The notes below the pieces were generated by a model. It was not told the DNA's origin. It searched no databases and saw only the letters and a list, made by a program, of their open reading frames with translations. Shown one piece after another: positions 41,586-50,083 of a stretch of DNA of 64,000 bases. A program made the position numbers and the translations under genes. The stretch is from contig CAKUGQ010000011.1 in the NCBI GenBank assembly GCA_934654755.1, positions 1-64,000 on the forward strand, written 5' to 3'. Every line of letters begins with the position of its first letter. Within the stretch, counting starts at the first letter, position 1. The stretch is from an uncultured Oscillospiraceae bacterium. GTDB taxonomy: Bacteria > Bacillota > Clostridia > Oscillospirales > Oscillospiraceae.

Positions 41586-42665
41586 TCATGATCTTACGGC
41601 GGGTTTTCGCAGCAGAAGCAGAGCGGCAAATACCGCCAGAATGCCGCCGACCAGCTTTGCCACGATCACGGGCACAAGCATCGTTGCATCGTAGCCCGCC
41701 GTGAAGCCGAGATGATCGCCGAATACGAATGCGCCGGAAACGGCAAAGGCGATGTTCAGAAGCTTGCCGCGCGCGTCCATGTCTTTCACCATTTCAAACA
41801 TCGGAATGGAGTTGGCGAGGCTTGCGATCATCCCCGCAGCGGCGGTGTCGTTCATGCCCAGCAGTTTGCCGAGCTTGCCGAGCGGCTTTTTCAGAAGACG
41901 TGTCAGCGTGTAAACCAGCGGGAAGGCGCCTGCCAGCACCAGACCGATCTCGGCAACTGTCTGTGTGCTTTCGCCGAGCGGTGCCATGCCGGGGATCAGC
42001 ACCACTCCCGTCAGCGCCTCAAAGGCGGCGGCTGCAAGTCCGACGGTGATGAGCGCCACAACGAAGCGTCCAAACCACAAAAAGCCCGCGATCATGGCGC
42101 GCTCAAAACGCCACAGCCCCAGCGCCAGCAGCAGCGCGAACAGTGCGATGGGCACGAGGTTGCGCAGAAGCATCACAAGCGGAAAGCCTGCCGTCAGTCC
42201 GCCGGCCAATGCGCCGAACGGAATGGTGACGACGCCCGCAAGCACGCCTTTTGCCAGCGCGGGCCGGTCGTCCGGACGCAGGATACCGAGCGCTACGGGA
42301 ATGGTAAACACCAGGGTTGCGCCGAGCATGGAGCCGACGATCAGGCCGCCCAGCTTTGCCGCTTCGGGGCTCTGTGCCAGCTCCGCGGCCAGAGGTGCGC
42401 CGCCCATGTCGCATGCGAGGATCGACCCGGCGAACATCGCCGGATCCGCACCGAGAAAACCGTAGACCGGTGCAAGCACCGGCCGCAGCAGTCGTGCCAG
42501 CACCGGCGCAAGGCTCATAATACCCAGCATCGACAGGCTCAGCGTGCCGATGGCGAGAATACCCTCCTCAAACTGCTTGCCCAGCCCGAGACGATTGCCG
42601 AAAATACGGTCGAGCGCGCCGATCAACAGAAAGCCTGCCATCAGCCAGACAATGGCCTTATCCAT
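41586..42665 (-). CDS. eutH: Ethanolamine transporter EutH
   Basis: A 359-residue membrane protein with about ten helices: LACDMGGAPLAAELA, GSMLGATLVFTIPVALG, IPFGALAGG, ANSIPMFEMVKDMD, GKLLNIAFAVSGAFVFGDHLGFTA (core AFVFGDHLGF). EutH facilitates ethanolamine entry. ATG 42665 is chosen over the longer frame because it overlaps the eutN end by eight bases and starts at the usual MDKAIVWLM. It is the last gene of the eut operon. Confidence 0.93.
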   Translation of the reverse strand: MDKAIVWLMAGFLLIGALDRIFGNRLGLGKQFEEGILAIGTLSLSMLGIMSLAPVLARLLRPVLAPVYGFLGADPAMFAGSILACDMGGAPLAAELAQSPEAAKLGGLIVGSMLGATLVFTIPVALGILRPDDRPALAKGVLAGVVTIPFGALAGGLTAGFPLVMLLRNLVPIALFALLLALGLWRFERAMIAGFLWFGRFVVALITVGLAAAAFEALTGVVLIPGMAPLGESTQTVAEIGLVLAGAFPLVYTLTRLLKKPLGKLGKLLGMNDTAAAGMIASLANSIPMFEMVKDMDARGKLLNIAFAVSGAFVFGDHLGFTAGYDATMLVPVIVAKLVGGILAVFAALLLLRKPAVRS

Positions 42666-42906
42666 GCCGCAGTCCCTCCGTTTCGTCCAGAATGCCGACG
42701 ATGGCGGCATCTACGGGCGTCTCCGTCTGCCCGAGCCGTGCCGCAGCGCCGAAGGCAAGGATTACGCGGTCGCCGCAGCCCGCACCGACGCGATCGGCGG
42801 CGATGTATTCCGCCCCCTGCACGTCCACGCGCAGCAGGATCTGCCCCGTCAACGCGGGGCTTTTTTTCGTTGCCCAGACCGCGCCGGTTACGATGCCCAG
42901 TTTCAT
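42658..42906 (-). CDS. eutN: Microcompartment vertex protein EutN/CcmL
   Basis: An 82-residue pentamer-forming shell protein: MKLGIVTGAVWATKKSPALTG, LLRVDVQG, AADRVGAGCGDRVILAFG, and VDAAIVGILD are the standard EutN/CcmL segments. Pentamers cap the vertices of the polyhedral shell. The ATG at 42906 overlaps the stop of the upstream gene (ATGA). It is the only vertex protein seen in the operon. Confidence 0.94.
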   Translation of the reverse strand: MKLGIVTGAVWATKKSPALTGQILLRVDVQGAEYIAADRVGAGCGDRVILAFGAAARLGQTETPVDAAIVGILDETEGLRHG

Positions 42907-43361
42907 GCCTTTCCCTCCAGAATGTCCTGCGCCAACGGCGTCAATCTGCCGCGTACGGGCTGCCCTTCGGCCAGAAGCCGGCGTACCTGCTGCGCCGTGA
43001 CAATGCCGCCGTGTGTTTGACCGAAATCCTTTACGCCCAGCGCACGCAGCCGCCGCTCGGCGGCGAGAAGCTGCGTCCAAAGAGCGCGGCTTGCCGTTGC
43101 GCCGTGGGCACGGTAGTCCAGACCCTCGCGACACAGATAGACCGGTTTTCCCAGAAGCAGCGCCTCACAGCTGACTTCGTCCGGAAAGCGCAGCAGCTCC
43201 GCCGCGCTGACGGAGCCGAGCACGACCGCTTCGTGCGCTCCTTCGCGGACGAATTCCCAGCCGCAGTCCTGTGCGGGCGCACGGCCCAAAAGCAGCGCGC
43301 GCGGACGGCCGAGTCTGCGGCAGACCTCGTCCGTTACGGCGCGTACCAGCGCCTCATCCAT
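42903..43361 (-). CDS. Ethanolamine utilisation protein of unknown function (TIGR02536-like)
   Basis: A 152-residue protein: VTDEVCRRLGRPRALLLG, AVVLGSVSAAELLRFPDEV, CEALLLGKPVYLCREGLDYR and LTPLAQDILEGKA. From memory, this resembles the uncharacterised family found in clostridial ethanolamine and propanediol operons, though it is shorter than usual. It has a nucleotide-binding-like alpha/beta start but no clear catalytic motif. The C-terminus (RLTPLAQDILEGK) resembles encapsulation or scaffold tails (inference). It overlaps eutT by eight bases. Confidence 0.7.
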   Translation of the reverse strand: MDEALVRAVTDEVCRRLGRPRALLLGRAPAQDCGWEFVREGAHEAVVLGSVSAAELLRFPDEVSCEALLLGKPVYLCREGLDYRAHGATASRALWTQLLAAERRLRALGVKDFGQTHGGIVTAQQVRRLLAEGQPVRGRLTPLAQDILEGKA

Positions 43362-44052
43362 GCTGCGCCGCCTTGCGGCGGATCATTTCGATCCAGCACA
43401 GGCTCGAAAGCCGGTTGAGCGTGAGCAGGATGTCGCCGCGCAGCACGCCGCCGTCCGGTGCGCGGAAGGCGCGATAGGCCGCAAGCTCCGTTTCCCGCAC
43501 GGCGGTGCGCAGACGGTTAAGCTGCAGCAGGACGATCCCGTCCGTGTAAGAGGGCATGAAATGAGGCTGACCATAGTATTTTGCCGGGTCGTGACTGCGT
43601 TCGCGCAGCTCCGCTTCGCCCATGGAGTCGATACAGAGCTTCTGTACCGGTTCGTCCAGTACGTCTGCGCGGATCAGTCCGCGTACGGCGGCGAGCATCT
43701 GCTCCAGCGTTTTTACGAGGGCGGCGTCGTCCCGCGCGGTGTGCTGCGTCAACAGGATCTCCGCTTCCAACGTGTCGATCTTTCCTCGGAAGGCAATGCG
43801 CGGATGGTCCTTCGGTACGAGCACATTGCCGCGCAGATGGGTCATATGCTCGGGCTTTTGTGCCAGAACCGCACCGTCGGGCGTTTCATAATGTGCCGGC
43901 GCGGCCTGTGCGCGCGGCAGCACCTCGATGCCCTCGCCGCGCAGCCAGTCCTGTGCCGAGGGCGTGAGCCGGTCGCCCTCGGCCAGATAGAGTACGCGCT
44001 TGCCGTCGCGCACGCGCAGATTCGCCCGAACGTTTTGCTCCGTGTAGAGCAT
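43354..44052 (-). CDS. eutT: Cobalamin adenosyltransferase EutT
   Basis: A 232-residue ATP:cob(I)alamin adenosyltransferase of the EutT/PduO fold: FRGKIDTLEAEILLTQH, DEPVQKLCIDSMGEAELRERSHDP and LNRLRTAVRETELAAYRAF. It makes adenosylcobalamin, the cofactor of EutBC. The HxxxxxxxxxxxCCxxC metal site of the Salmonella enzyme is not present as such; MTHLRGNVLVPKDHP stands at that position. It shares one base with the end of eutM (TGATG). Confidence 0.87.
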   Translation of the reverse strand: MLYTEQNVRANLRVRDGKRVLYLAEGDRLTPSAQDWLRGEGIEVLPRAQAAPAHYETPDGAVLAQKPEHMTHLRGNVLVPKDHPRIAFRGKIDTLEAEILLTQHTARDDAALVKTLEQMLAAVRGLIRADVLDEPVQKLCIDSMGEAELRERSHDPAKYYGQPHFMPSYTDGIVLLQLNRLRTAVRETELAAYRAFRAPDGGVLRGDILLTLNRLSSLCWIEMIRRKAAQHG

Positions 44053-44354
44053 CAGCTCTGTGCGGGCAGCTCACGGCCCTTGGGCAGAATCACGTCTACC
44101 TCGGTATGCGGGCGCGGAATGACGTGTACGGAGATCAGCTCGCCGACCTTTTCGGCAGCCGAAGCGCCCGCGTCCGTTGCGGCCTTGACCGCACCGACGT
44201 CGCCGCGTACCATCACCGTGACCAGTCCGCCGCCGACCTGTTCCTTGCCGACGAGCTGCACGTTTGCGGCTTTGACCATGGCGTCGGCCGCCTCGATTGC
44301 GGCCACAAGGCCGCGCGTTTCCACCATTCCCAGAGCGTTTGTGTTGACAGTCAT
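44052..44354 (-). CDS. eutM: Microcompartment hexameric shell protein EutM (BMC domain)
   Basis: A 100-residue single BMC-domain protein: NALGMVETRGLVAAIEAADAM (core GMVETRGLVAAIEA), GGGLVTVMVRGDVGAVKAATDAG, HVIPRPHTEVDVILP. It forms the hexagonal tiles of the shell facets. GGAGG lies seven bases before the ATG. It is the only single-BMC hexamer gene in this operon; no eutS or eutK is present. Confidence 0.95.
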   Translation of the reverse strand: MTVNTNALGMVETRGLVAAIEAADAMVKAANVQLVGKEQVGGGLVTVMVRGDVGAVKAATDAGASAAEKVGELISVHVIPRPHTEVDVILPKGRELPAQS

Positions 44355-44369
44355 GTTTTGTTCCTCCGT

Positions 44370-45797
44370 TTATCGCAGTTTTTTCAGAATTTCTTCGGTC
44401 AGTGCGTCGATGAGCGCGGGGTCGATACCGCCGCCGGCCCGGACGGGCGGTTCGTCTTTGCCCCAGGCGACGCGGCGGATGTTAATCAGCTCCATCGGAC
44501 TGATATTGTTGGACGTCGAGCTGCCGCCGACGGCGCCGCAGCCGAGCGTCAGCGCGGGGAAGAGCGCCGTCGTCATGCCGACGCCGCCCAGTGCCGCCGG
44601 CGTGTTGACCAGAAAGCGCGAGACGGGTACGGCCAGCGCAAAACGGCGGATCGCCTCCTCATCGCCTGCGTGCATGGCGAAGGTGTGGCCTGCGCCCTCG
44701 CCGTAGAGCACTTCGCAGACGCGTGCGAGAATCTTTTCTTCGTTTTCCTCAACGAAAAAGGCCAGGACAGGGCAGAGCTTCTCGCGCGAATAGGGTCTTG
44801 CGGGGCCCGCCTGCGTTTCGTGTGCCAGCAGTACCTTTGCTGTCTCGGGCACACCGCTCAGTCCGGCCAGGCGGGCGATGGCCTGTGCGGTTTTGCCCAC
44901 GCACTGCGGATTCATCGATCCGTCGGCGCGCAGCAGGAGCTTTCCGACTGCAGCGGCTTCGCTCTCGGACAGGAAATAGGCTCCCTGCCGCAGAAATTCC
45001 GCCTTTACGCGCTCGGCACAGCAGCGCTCTACGATGACGCTTTGCTCCGAAGCGCAGATCGTACCGTTGTCAAAGGTTTTTGAGCGCAGAATGTCGGAGA
45101 CGGCGCGAGGAATGTCCGCCGAACGGTGAATATAGGCGGGACCGTTGCCCGCACCCACGCCGATGGCGGGCTTGCCGGATGAATAGGCCGCCTTGACCAT
45201 TGCGCCGCCGCCGGTGGCAAGGATGAGCCGCGTGTGGCGGTGGCGGAACAGCTCCTGCACGGCGTCCATTGTCGGCGTGGGCAGACAGGCGATTGCCCCG
45301 CGCGGACAGCCCGCCGCCTCGGCGGCCTCCTGCGCGACCTGCGCAGCCTTGCGCGTGCAGTTCACCGCGCCCGGATGCGGCGAAAAGACGATGGCGCAGC
45401 CTGCCTTGAGAGCAATGATGCTCTTGTAGAGCACGGTCGAGGTCGGGTTTGTCGAGGGCACGATGCCTGCGATAACGCCGACCGGCACGCCGATTTCCCA
45501 CAGCCCCGGTTCGCGGCGCAGCAGGCCGACGGTTTTCATTTCACGCACGGCGTCGAATACGCACCGCGAGGCGAAACGGTTTTTCTCCGCCTTGTCCTGC
45601 GGATTGCCGAAGCCCGTCTCTTCGCAGGCGAGTTGCCCGAGCGGCTCGGCGTTCCGCTCACCGGCTTCGGCGATTGCCGAAGCAAAGCGGTCGAGCTTTT
45701 CCTGCGGAAGGCGGCTCAGCTCACGGAAGGCGCGCTGCGCACCCTCCAGAAGTTCGCGCGCCTGCTGGCGCGACAAAAGATCACGGTCGAAGTCCAT
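44370..45797 (-). CDS. eutE: CoA-acylating acetaldehyde dehydrogenase EutE
   Basis: A 475-residue aldehyde dehydrogenase of the EutE/PduP class: GIVPSTNPTSTVLYKS, ILATGGGAMVKAAYSSGKPAIGVGAGN (core GKPAIGVGAGN), and the catalytic Cys in FDNGTICASEQSV. It converts acetaldehyde, CoA and NAD to acetyl-CoA inside the shell. The N-terminal helix (LLSRQQARELLEGAQRAF) resembles the usual encapsulation peptide region. ATG 45797 follows GGAGG; the longer frame upstream is the antisense edge of eutL. It overlaps eutL by 17 bases. Confidence 0.94.
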   Translation of the reverse strand: MDFDRDLLSRQQARELLEGAQRAFRELSRLPQEKLDRFASAIAEAGERNAEPLGQLACEETGFGNPQDKAEKNRFASRCVFDAVREMKTVGLLRREPGLWEIGVPVGVIAGIVPSTNPTSTVLYKSIIALKAGCAIVFSPHPGAVNCTRKAAQVAQEAAEAAGCPRGAIACLPTPTMDAVQELFRHRHTRLILATGGGAMVKAAYSSGKPAIGVGAGNGPAYIHRSADIPRAVSDILRSKTFDNGTICASEQSVIVERCCAERVKAEFLRQGAYFLSESEAAAVGKLLLRADGSMNPQCVGKTAQAIARLAGLSGVPETAKVLLAHETQAGPARPYSREKLCPVLAFFVEENEEKILARVCEVLYGEGAGHTFAMHAGDEEAIRRFALAVPVSRFLVNTPAALGGVGMTTALFPALTLGCGAVGGSSTSNNISPMELINIRRVAWGKDEPPVRAGGGIDPALIDALTEEILKKLR

Positions 45798-46458
45798 TGT
45801 ATCCTCCGGTTTCCAAGGGATTCTGCGCCGCCGCACATACGGCGGCGGCAAAGGCGTCGCAGGCTGCGCGGCACGCCGACTGCGTGCCCGTCAGCAGTCC
45901 GCCGCCGAAATTCGTCTCGCTGGGCGGTGCAAAAAAGTGCGCCAGCCGTACCGAAGAGGCCTTGAGCGCCGCGTCCAGCCCGCAGATTGCCTCTACCGGC
46001 GGAGCGATGAGGTAGGCCAGCGCTTCGCCCTGTGCCACACCCGCAAGGCCGGACAGGTAACTGCCCGTCCGGGCGACACAGTGCGCCAGATAGATCACGC
46101 CGCCCACGTCGTCCGCCGTGCGGAAGCTCACGCCGCCGTGCAGCAGCTCCAGCGCACCTGCCATGCCGCTGCGCACCTCGGCGGGACTTTCGCCGCCGAG
46201 TATGCCGATGACTTCGCCCGCCAGCGGAGTCGAGGCGTTTTTCGCGCCGGCGTAGAGACTGCGGGCATAACCGACCTCCACATTGGCGCGTTTCGTCGCC
46301 TCGTCGAGGGCGATATAAGTCGCGTCGTCGCTGTCCGTGGAAATCAGCCCGACGGAGCGATATGCACCCCTCAGCCCCAGTGCGGCGCACAGCTCCGGCG
46401 TCATGCCCGCAAGGAAGCGGACACTCAGAACGTTGACGCCGACGGCATCGCCCCTCAT
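45781..46458 (-). CDS. eutL: Microcompartment trimeric shell protein EutL
   Basis: A 225-residue tandem BMC-domain protein: VNVLSVRFLAGMTPELCAALG, VGLISTDSDDATYIALDEATKRANVEV (core ISTDSDDATYIALDEATK), EVIGILGG, and C-terminal GTQSACRAACDAFAAAV. EutL trimers have a gated pore and bind ethanolamine. The first ATG overlaps the eutC stop (ATGA). Confidence 0.94.
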   Translation of the reverse strand: MRGDAVGVNVLSVRFLAGMTPELCAALGLRGAYRSVGLISTDSDDATYIALDEATKRANVEVGYARSLYAGAKNASTPLAGEVIGILGGESPAEVRSGMAGALELLHGGVSFRTADDVGGVIYLAHCVARTGSYLSGLAGVAQGEALAYLIAPPVEAICGLDAALKASSVRLAHFFAPPSETNFGGGLLTGTQSACRAACDAFAAAVCAAAQNPLETGGYNGLRP

Positions 46459-47321
46459 GCGCCGCCCTCCTTCAGATCGACGCCGGAGGCGTGCTGCTTC
46501 AGGATCCGGTCAATGAGCGAAGCAATGTGCGCGCCTGCCTCCACTGCGCCGACACCCTGACGGTGAATGTTGGAAACGACCGTCCGCTTGGATTCGGAAA
46601 TGCCGCGATGCGGTTGATAGGTCAAATAGGCGGACATGGATTCGTTTGTCACCAGTCCCGGTCGTTCGCCGACGAGCAGGCATACCAGCTCGCAGCCTGT
46701 CAGGTCGCCGATGTGGTCGGATGCGCCGACGCGGCAGTAGCGCACAAAAAGCGTTTTGCCGAGCTCAATGCCGTAGGTTTTCAGCCCTTCGGTGATTGCC
46801 TGTGCGCAGTCCGGTGCGTTGGCTTCTATCGCCGCCGAGGAAAGACCATCGCCCACGACAAGCAGTACCCGTTTTCCGCCGCAGACTTCGGAAACAACCT
46901 TGGCATTGGCTTCGTCAAAGCGCCGCCCGAGGTCGGGGCGCGTGAGATACTCGTCCTTGTCGCGGCATTCCGTTGTCACGGGGATCCACCCGTGTGCCTT
47001 CGCGAAATCCTCCGGCACAAGGGAAAATACGCTGTCCTGTGCTGCGGCATGATCCGCGCGGAAGCGCAGCAGCGTTTCGGTGCGATAGCGTGCCCCCGCC
47101 CGCCCCGCACCGAGCCGTGCGGGGGTTCTGGCCTTGAGCGCCAGAAAATCCGTGCCGTTCTGCGGTGCGTCGACCAGATAGAGCTTGCGCAGATCGATCT
47201 GCGTGATATCCGGCAGAAGGTCTGTGTCGTCTGTCTGTACCTGCGGCGCGGTGGGCAGCTGCGCCGTGCTCCGCTCCTGCAAAAGCTGCGCAACGAGCGC
47301 ACGAAGTTCTTCTTTGTTCAT
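46455..47321 (-). CDS. eutC: Ethanolamine ammonia-lyase small subunit EutC
   Basis: A 288-residue small subunit: ARLGAGRAGARYRTETLLRFRADHAAAQDSVF (core GRAGARYRTETLLRFRADH), VVGDGLSSAAIEANA, YCRVGASDHIG, GERPGLVTNESMSAYLTYQP and the late EAGAHIASLID. With EutB and adenosylcobalamin it splits ethanolamine into acetaldehyde and ammonia. The start overlaps the eutB stop (ATGA). Confidence 0.96.
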   Translation of the reverse strand: MNKEELRALVAQLLQERSTAQLPTAPQVQTDDTDLLPDITQIDLRKLYLVDAPQNGTDFLALKARTPARLGAGRAGARYRTETLLRFRADHAAAQDSVFSLVPEDFAKAHGWIPVTTECRDKDEYLTRPDLGRRFDEANAKVVSEVCGGKRVLLVVGDGLSSAAIEANAPDCAQAITEGLKTYGIELGKTLFVRYCRVGASDHIGDLTGCELVCLLVGERPGLVTNESMSAYLTYQPHRGISESKRTVVSNIHRQGVGAVEAGAHIASLIDRILKQHASGVDLKEGGA

Positions 47322-48697
47322 TTCCGTGCCTCCTTCCCCAGAAGTACGGAGCCGTCGCCCGCTTTGGCGGTCAGATGCCCGTTCTCCGCAAAGCCCATGC
47401 GTTCCAGCCAGCGCTGGAAGGGTGCGATGGCCGTCAGACCGAACAGCTCGCGCAGTGCAGCCGTGTCGCGGAAGCCCGTGGTCTGGTAATTGAGCATAAC
47501 GTCGTCGCCGTGCGGGATCCCCATAAAATAGTTGCAGCCGGCGGCGGTGAGCAGTACCGCCAGATTTTCAATATCGTTCTGGTCGGCCTTCATATGGTTT
47601 GTATAACAGGCATCGCAGCCCATTGGGATCCCGGAGAGCTTGCCCATGAAATGATCCTCCAGACCGGCGCGCTGCACCTGTCGTGCGTCGTAGAGGTATT
47701 CCGGACCGATAAAGCCGACGACCGTGTTGACCAGGAAGGGCTTGAAATGCCGTGCAAAGCCGTAGCAGCGGGCCTCCATTGTCACCTGGTCGGCACCGTG
47801 GTGCGCCTCGCTGGAGAGCTCGGAGCCCTGTCCCGTTTCGAAATACATTACGTTCGGCCCCGTGGCGGTACCGCGCGAGAGCGCGAGCTGCCGCGCCGTT
47901 TCAACGGTCTGTGCGTCAAAACCGAAGGCTTCGTTGCCCTTCTGCGAACCGGCGATGGACTGGAAAATCAGATCGGCGGGCGCACCGGCTTCCACGGCGC
48001 GCATCTGCGTTGTGATATGCGCCAGTACGCAGCTTTGCGTGGGAATATCAAAGCGGCGGCGAATCTCCTCAAAACGCAGAAGCACCTGTTTGGCACGCTC
48101 GGCGCTGTCGCCCGCCGGATTCAGTCCCAGAACCGCGTCGCCCGCGCCGAAGCTCAGTCCCTCGCACAGGGAAGCGAGAATGCCGTCGAGATCATCCGTC
48201 GGGTGATTCGGCTGGAGACGGCACGAGAGCGTGCCGGGCAGACCGATGGTTGTGTTGCAGTGCGCGGTTACGCGCATTTTTTTTGCCGCATAGATCAGAT
48301 CAAGGTTGCTCATGAGCTTGCATACGCCCGCAACGACCTCGCTGGTCAGTCCGCGCGATAGCCGTGCCAGCGCCTCGCCGTCGGTCGTCTCGGAGAGAAT
48401 GCGGTGCCGCAGCTCGGCGAGTGTGAGATTCCGGATCTCCGCATAGATTGTTTCGTTCAGATCGTCCTGAATGATCCGTGTAACCTCGTCGGTCTCGTAG
48501 GGTACGACAGGGTTTTCCCGGAGGTCACGGACGGTCAGCTCCGATAAAACGACCTTTGCCGCAACGCGTTCGGCGGCGCTCTCCGCACCTACGCCCGCGA
48601 GGCGGTCGCCGGATTTTTCTTCGTTGGCTTTTGCAAGCACGTCCTTCACATCACGAAAGACGTAAACCTTGCCGAACAGCCGTGTTTTCAGCTTCAT
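47318..48697 (-). CDS. eutB: Ethanolamine ammonia-lyase large subunit EutB
   Basis: A 459-residue catalytic TIM-barrel subunit: VYVFRDVKDVLAKANEEKSGDRLAGV (core VKDVLAKANEEKSGDRLAG), SRGLTSEVVAGVCKLMSN, TIGLPGTLSCRLQPNHPTDD, YFETGQGSELSSEAHHGADQVTMEAR (core GQGSELSSEAHHGADQVT), and PMGCDACYTNHMKADQND. It is full length. AAGGAG precedes the ATG. The gene is 15 bases after eutA. Confidence 0.97.
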   Translation of the reverse strand: MKLKTRLFGKVYVFRDVKDVLAKANEEKSGDRLAGVGAESAAERVAAKVVLSELTVRDLRENPVVPYETDEVTRIIQDDLNETIYAEIRNLTLAELRHRILSETTDGEALARLSRGLTSEVVAGVCKLMSNLDLIYAAKKMRVTAHCNTTIGLPGTLSCRLQPNHPTDDLDGILASLCEGLSFGAGDAVLGLNPAGDSAERAKQVLLRFEEIRRRFDIPTQSCVLAHITTQMRAVEAGAPADLIFQSIAGSQKGNEAFGFDAQTVETARQLALSRGTATGPNVMYFETGQGSELSSEAHHGADQVTMEARCYGFARHFKPFLVNTVVGFIGPEYLYDARQVQRAGLEDHFMGKLSGIPMGCDACYTNHMKADQNDIENLAVLLTAAGCNYFMGIPHGDDVMLNYQTTGFRDTAALRELFGLTAIAPFQRWLERMGFAENGHLTAKAGDGSVLLGKEARK

Positions 48698-48712
48698 GCC
48701 GACACTCCTTGC

Positions 48713-50083
48713 TTACAATAGTATCGTTTTCACCACGACCGGCAGCGCCGCACCGCCTGCGACGGGCGCGCCGATATCCAGGTAGCTTCCTTCGGGCAGA
48801 AGCACGCCGTCAAGGCATACCAGCGGGCGGTGCAGCCGCGCCCCCAGAGCCTGCCCGAGCGCCTTGCCCATGTCTTCACGGACGGCCACGATGGGAAAGG
48901 GGACGTTCGTCAGTCCGCCTGCCAGTCCGTCGGCCAGACGGGAAAGCTGTGCGTAGCCCGGCGATCGCGGGCCGTGCAATGCAACGACGGCCTCCTGCCC
49001 GGCATAGGGCGCAAGCGCCGTCTGCACGCGCTGCGCCAGCGCTGCCGGCTCCAGAGACTCGTCCACCCTGCTCAGTGCGGCAACGGGCAGATTTTTCAGC
49101 GGAAAAGCTGCGCCGTCGCAGAAGATCGTGCTGCCGGAAAGCTCCGTCGTGTAGCTGCCTGCGCCGATGACCGTGGCACGCAGCCGCTGTTCGCCCAGCC
49201 GCCAGCGCCCCGCACACAGGCGGCTTTCGCGAATTGCGCGGCCCAGAAGCACGCCCAGATCGCCGAAGGCGAAGAGATCGTCCGGAGCCTTTTCCATCAG
49301 CTCCGCGACGCCGCCGGAGAAGCTCAGCACCACCCCGTCCGGCCATTGGGGCAAACGGTCGGTGATAAAATGCGCCAGCCGCTCGCTGCGCGGGCGCAGT
49401 CCCGCCGCCTCCTCCAGAAGCCGTGTCAGCAGAGAGATCACCGGCCGCAGTGACTCCGGCGTGACGCGGCTGCCGAGCGGAAAGGAAAAGTAAGGGGCTA
49501 AAACCGGCGAGACATAGCGCACCGTTCCGTCGGCGTCGAGCTTCATCAACCGTCCGCCGACATTGATGCAGCCCGTATCACACAGCGCTCCGCAGTCAAA
49601 CAGGGCAAAGTTGGTCGTTCCGCCGCCGATGTCAAGATTCAGTACCGCACAGTGCTCCCGCTCGGAGAGATTTGCCGCGCCTGCACCTTTACCCGCCAAT
49701 ACGCTTTCCAGTGCGGGGCCTGCCGTCGCCACTACGAAGTCACCCGCAAAGCCTGCCAGTGCGTCGAGTACCTGCCGGGCATTTTCCTTGCGCGCCGTTT
49801 CCCCGGTGATGATGACGGCGCCGGTTTGTACGTCGCCGCGCGCCACGCCCGCCGCTTCATATTCCCGCGCGACGATACTGCGCACACCCTCGGCGTCAAT
49901 CTCCGTCTCGGAGCGCAGCGGGGTAAAGTGCGCCGCACTGCGGTAGACGACGCGCTTGTCCGTGATGGCGTAATTTGGCACGGAAAAGGCCGCGCCCTCG
50001 TTCTGTACGGTCAGCTCCGAAAATACGAGCTGTGTGGTTGTTGTGCCGATGTCGATGCCTACGGAACGAAGCGTTTCACTCAT
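48713..50083 (-). CDS. eutA: Ethanolamine ammonia-lyase reactivating factor EutA
   Basis: A 456-residue actin-like ATPase: RSVGIDIGTTTTQLVFSEL (phosphate-1 loop), VIITGETARKENA, NLDIGGGTTNFALFD, VLSFSGGVAEL. EutA exchanges damaged cobalamin from EutBC for adenosylcobalamin using ATP. ATG 50083 is chosen because it overlaps the stop of the alcohol dehydrogenase gene (ATGA) and gives the normal N-terminus; the frame stays open upstream. Confidence 0.94.
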   Translation of the reverse strand: MSETLRSVGIDIGTTTTQLVFSELTVQNEGAAFSVPNYAITDKRVVYRSAAHFTPLRSETEIDAEGVRSIVAREYEAAGVARGDVQTGAVIITGETARKENARQVLDALAGFAGDFVVATAGPALESVLAGKGAGAANLSEREHCAVLNLDIGGGTTNFALFDCGALCDTGCINVGGRLMKLDADGTVRYVSPVLAPYFSFPLGSRVTPESLRPVISLLTRLLEEAAGLRPRSERLAHFITDRLPQWPDGVVLSFSGGVAELMEKAPDDLFAFGDLGVLLGRAIRESRLCAGRWRLGEQRLRATVIGAGSYTTELSGSTIFCDGAAFPLKNLPVAALSRVDESLEPAALAQRVQTALAPYAGQEAVVALHGPRSPGYAQLSRLADGLAGGLTNVPFPIVAVREDMGKALGQALGARLHRPLVCLDGVLLPEGSYLDIGAPVAGGAALPVVVKTILL

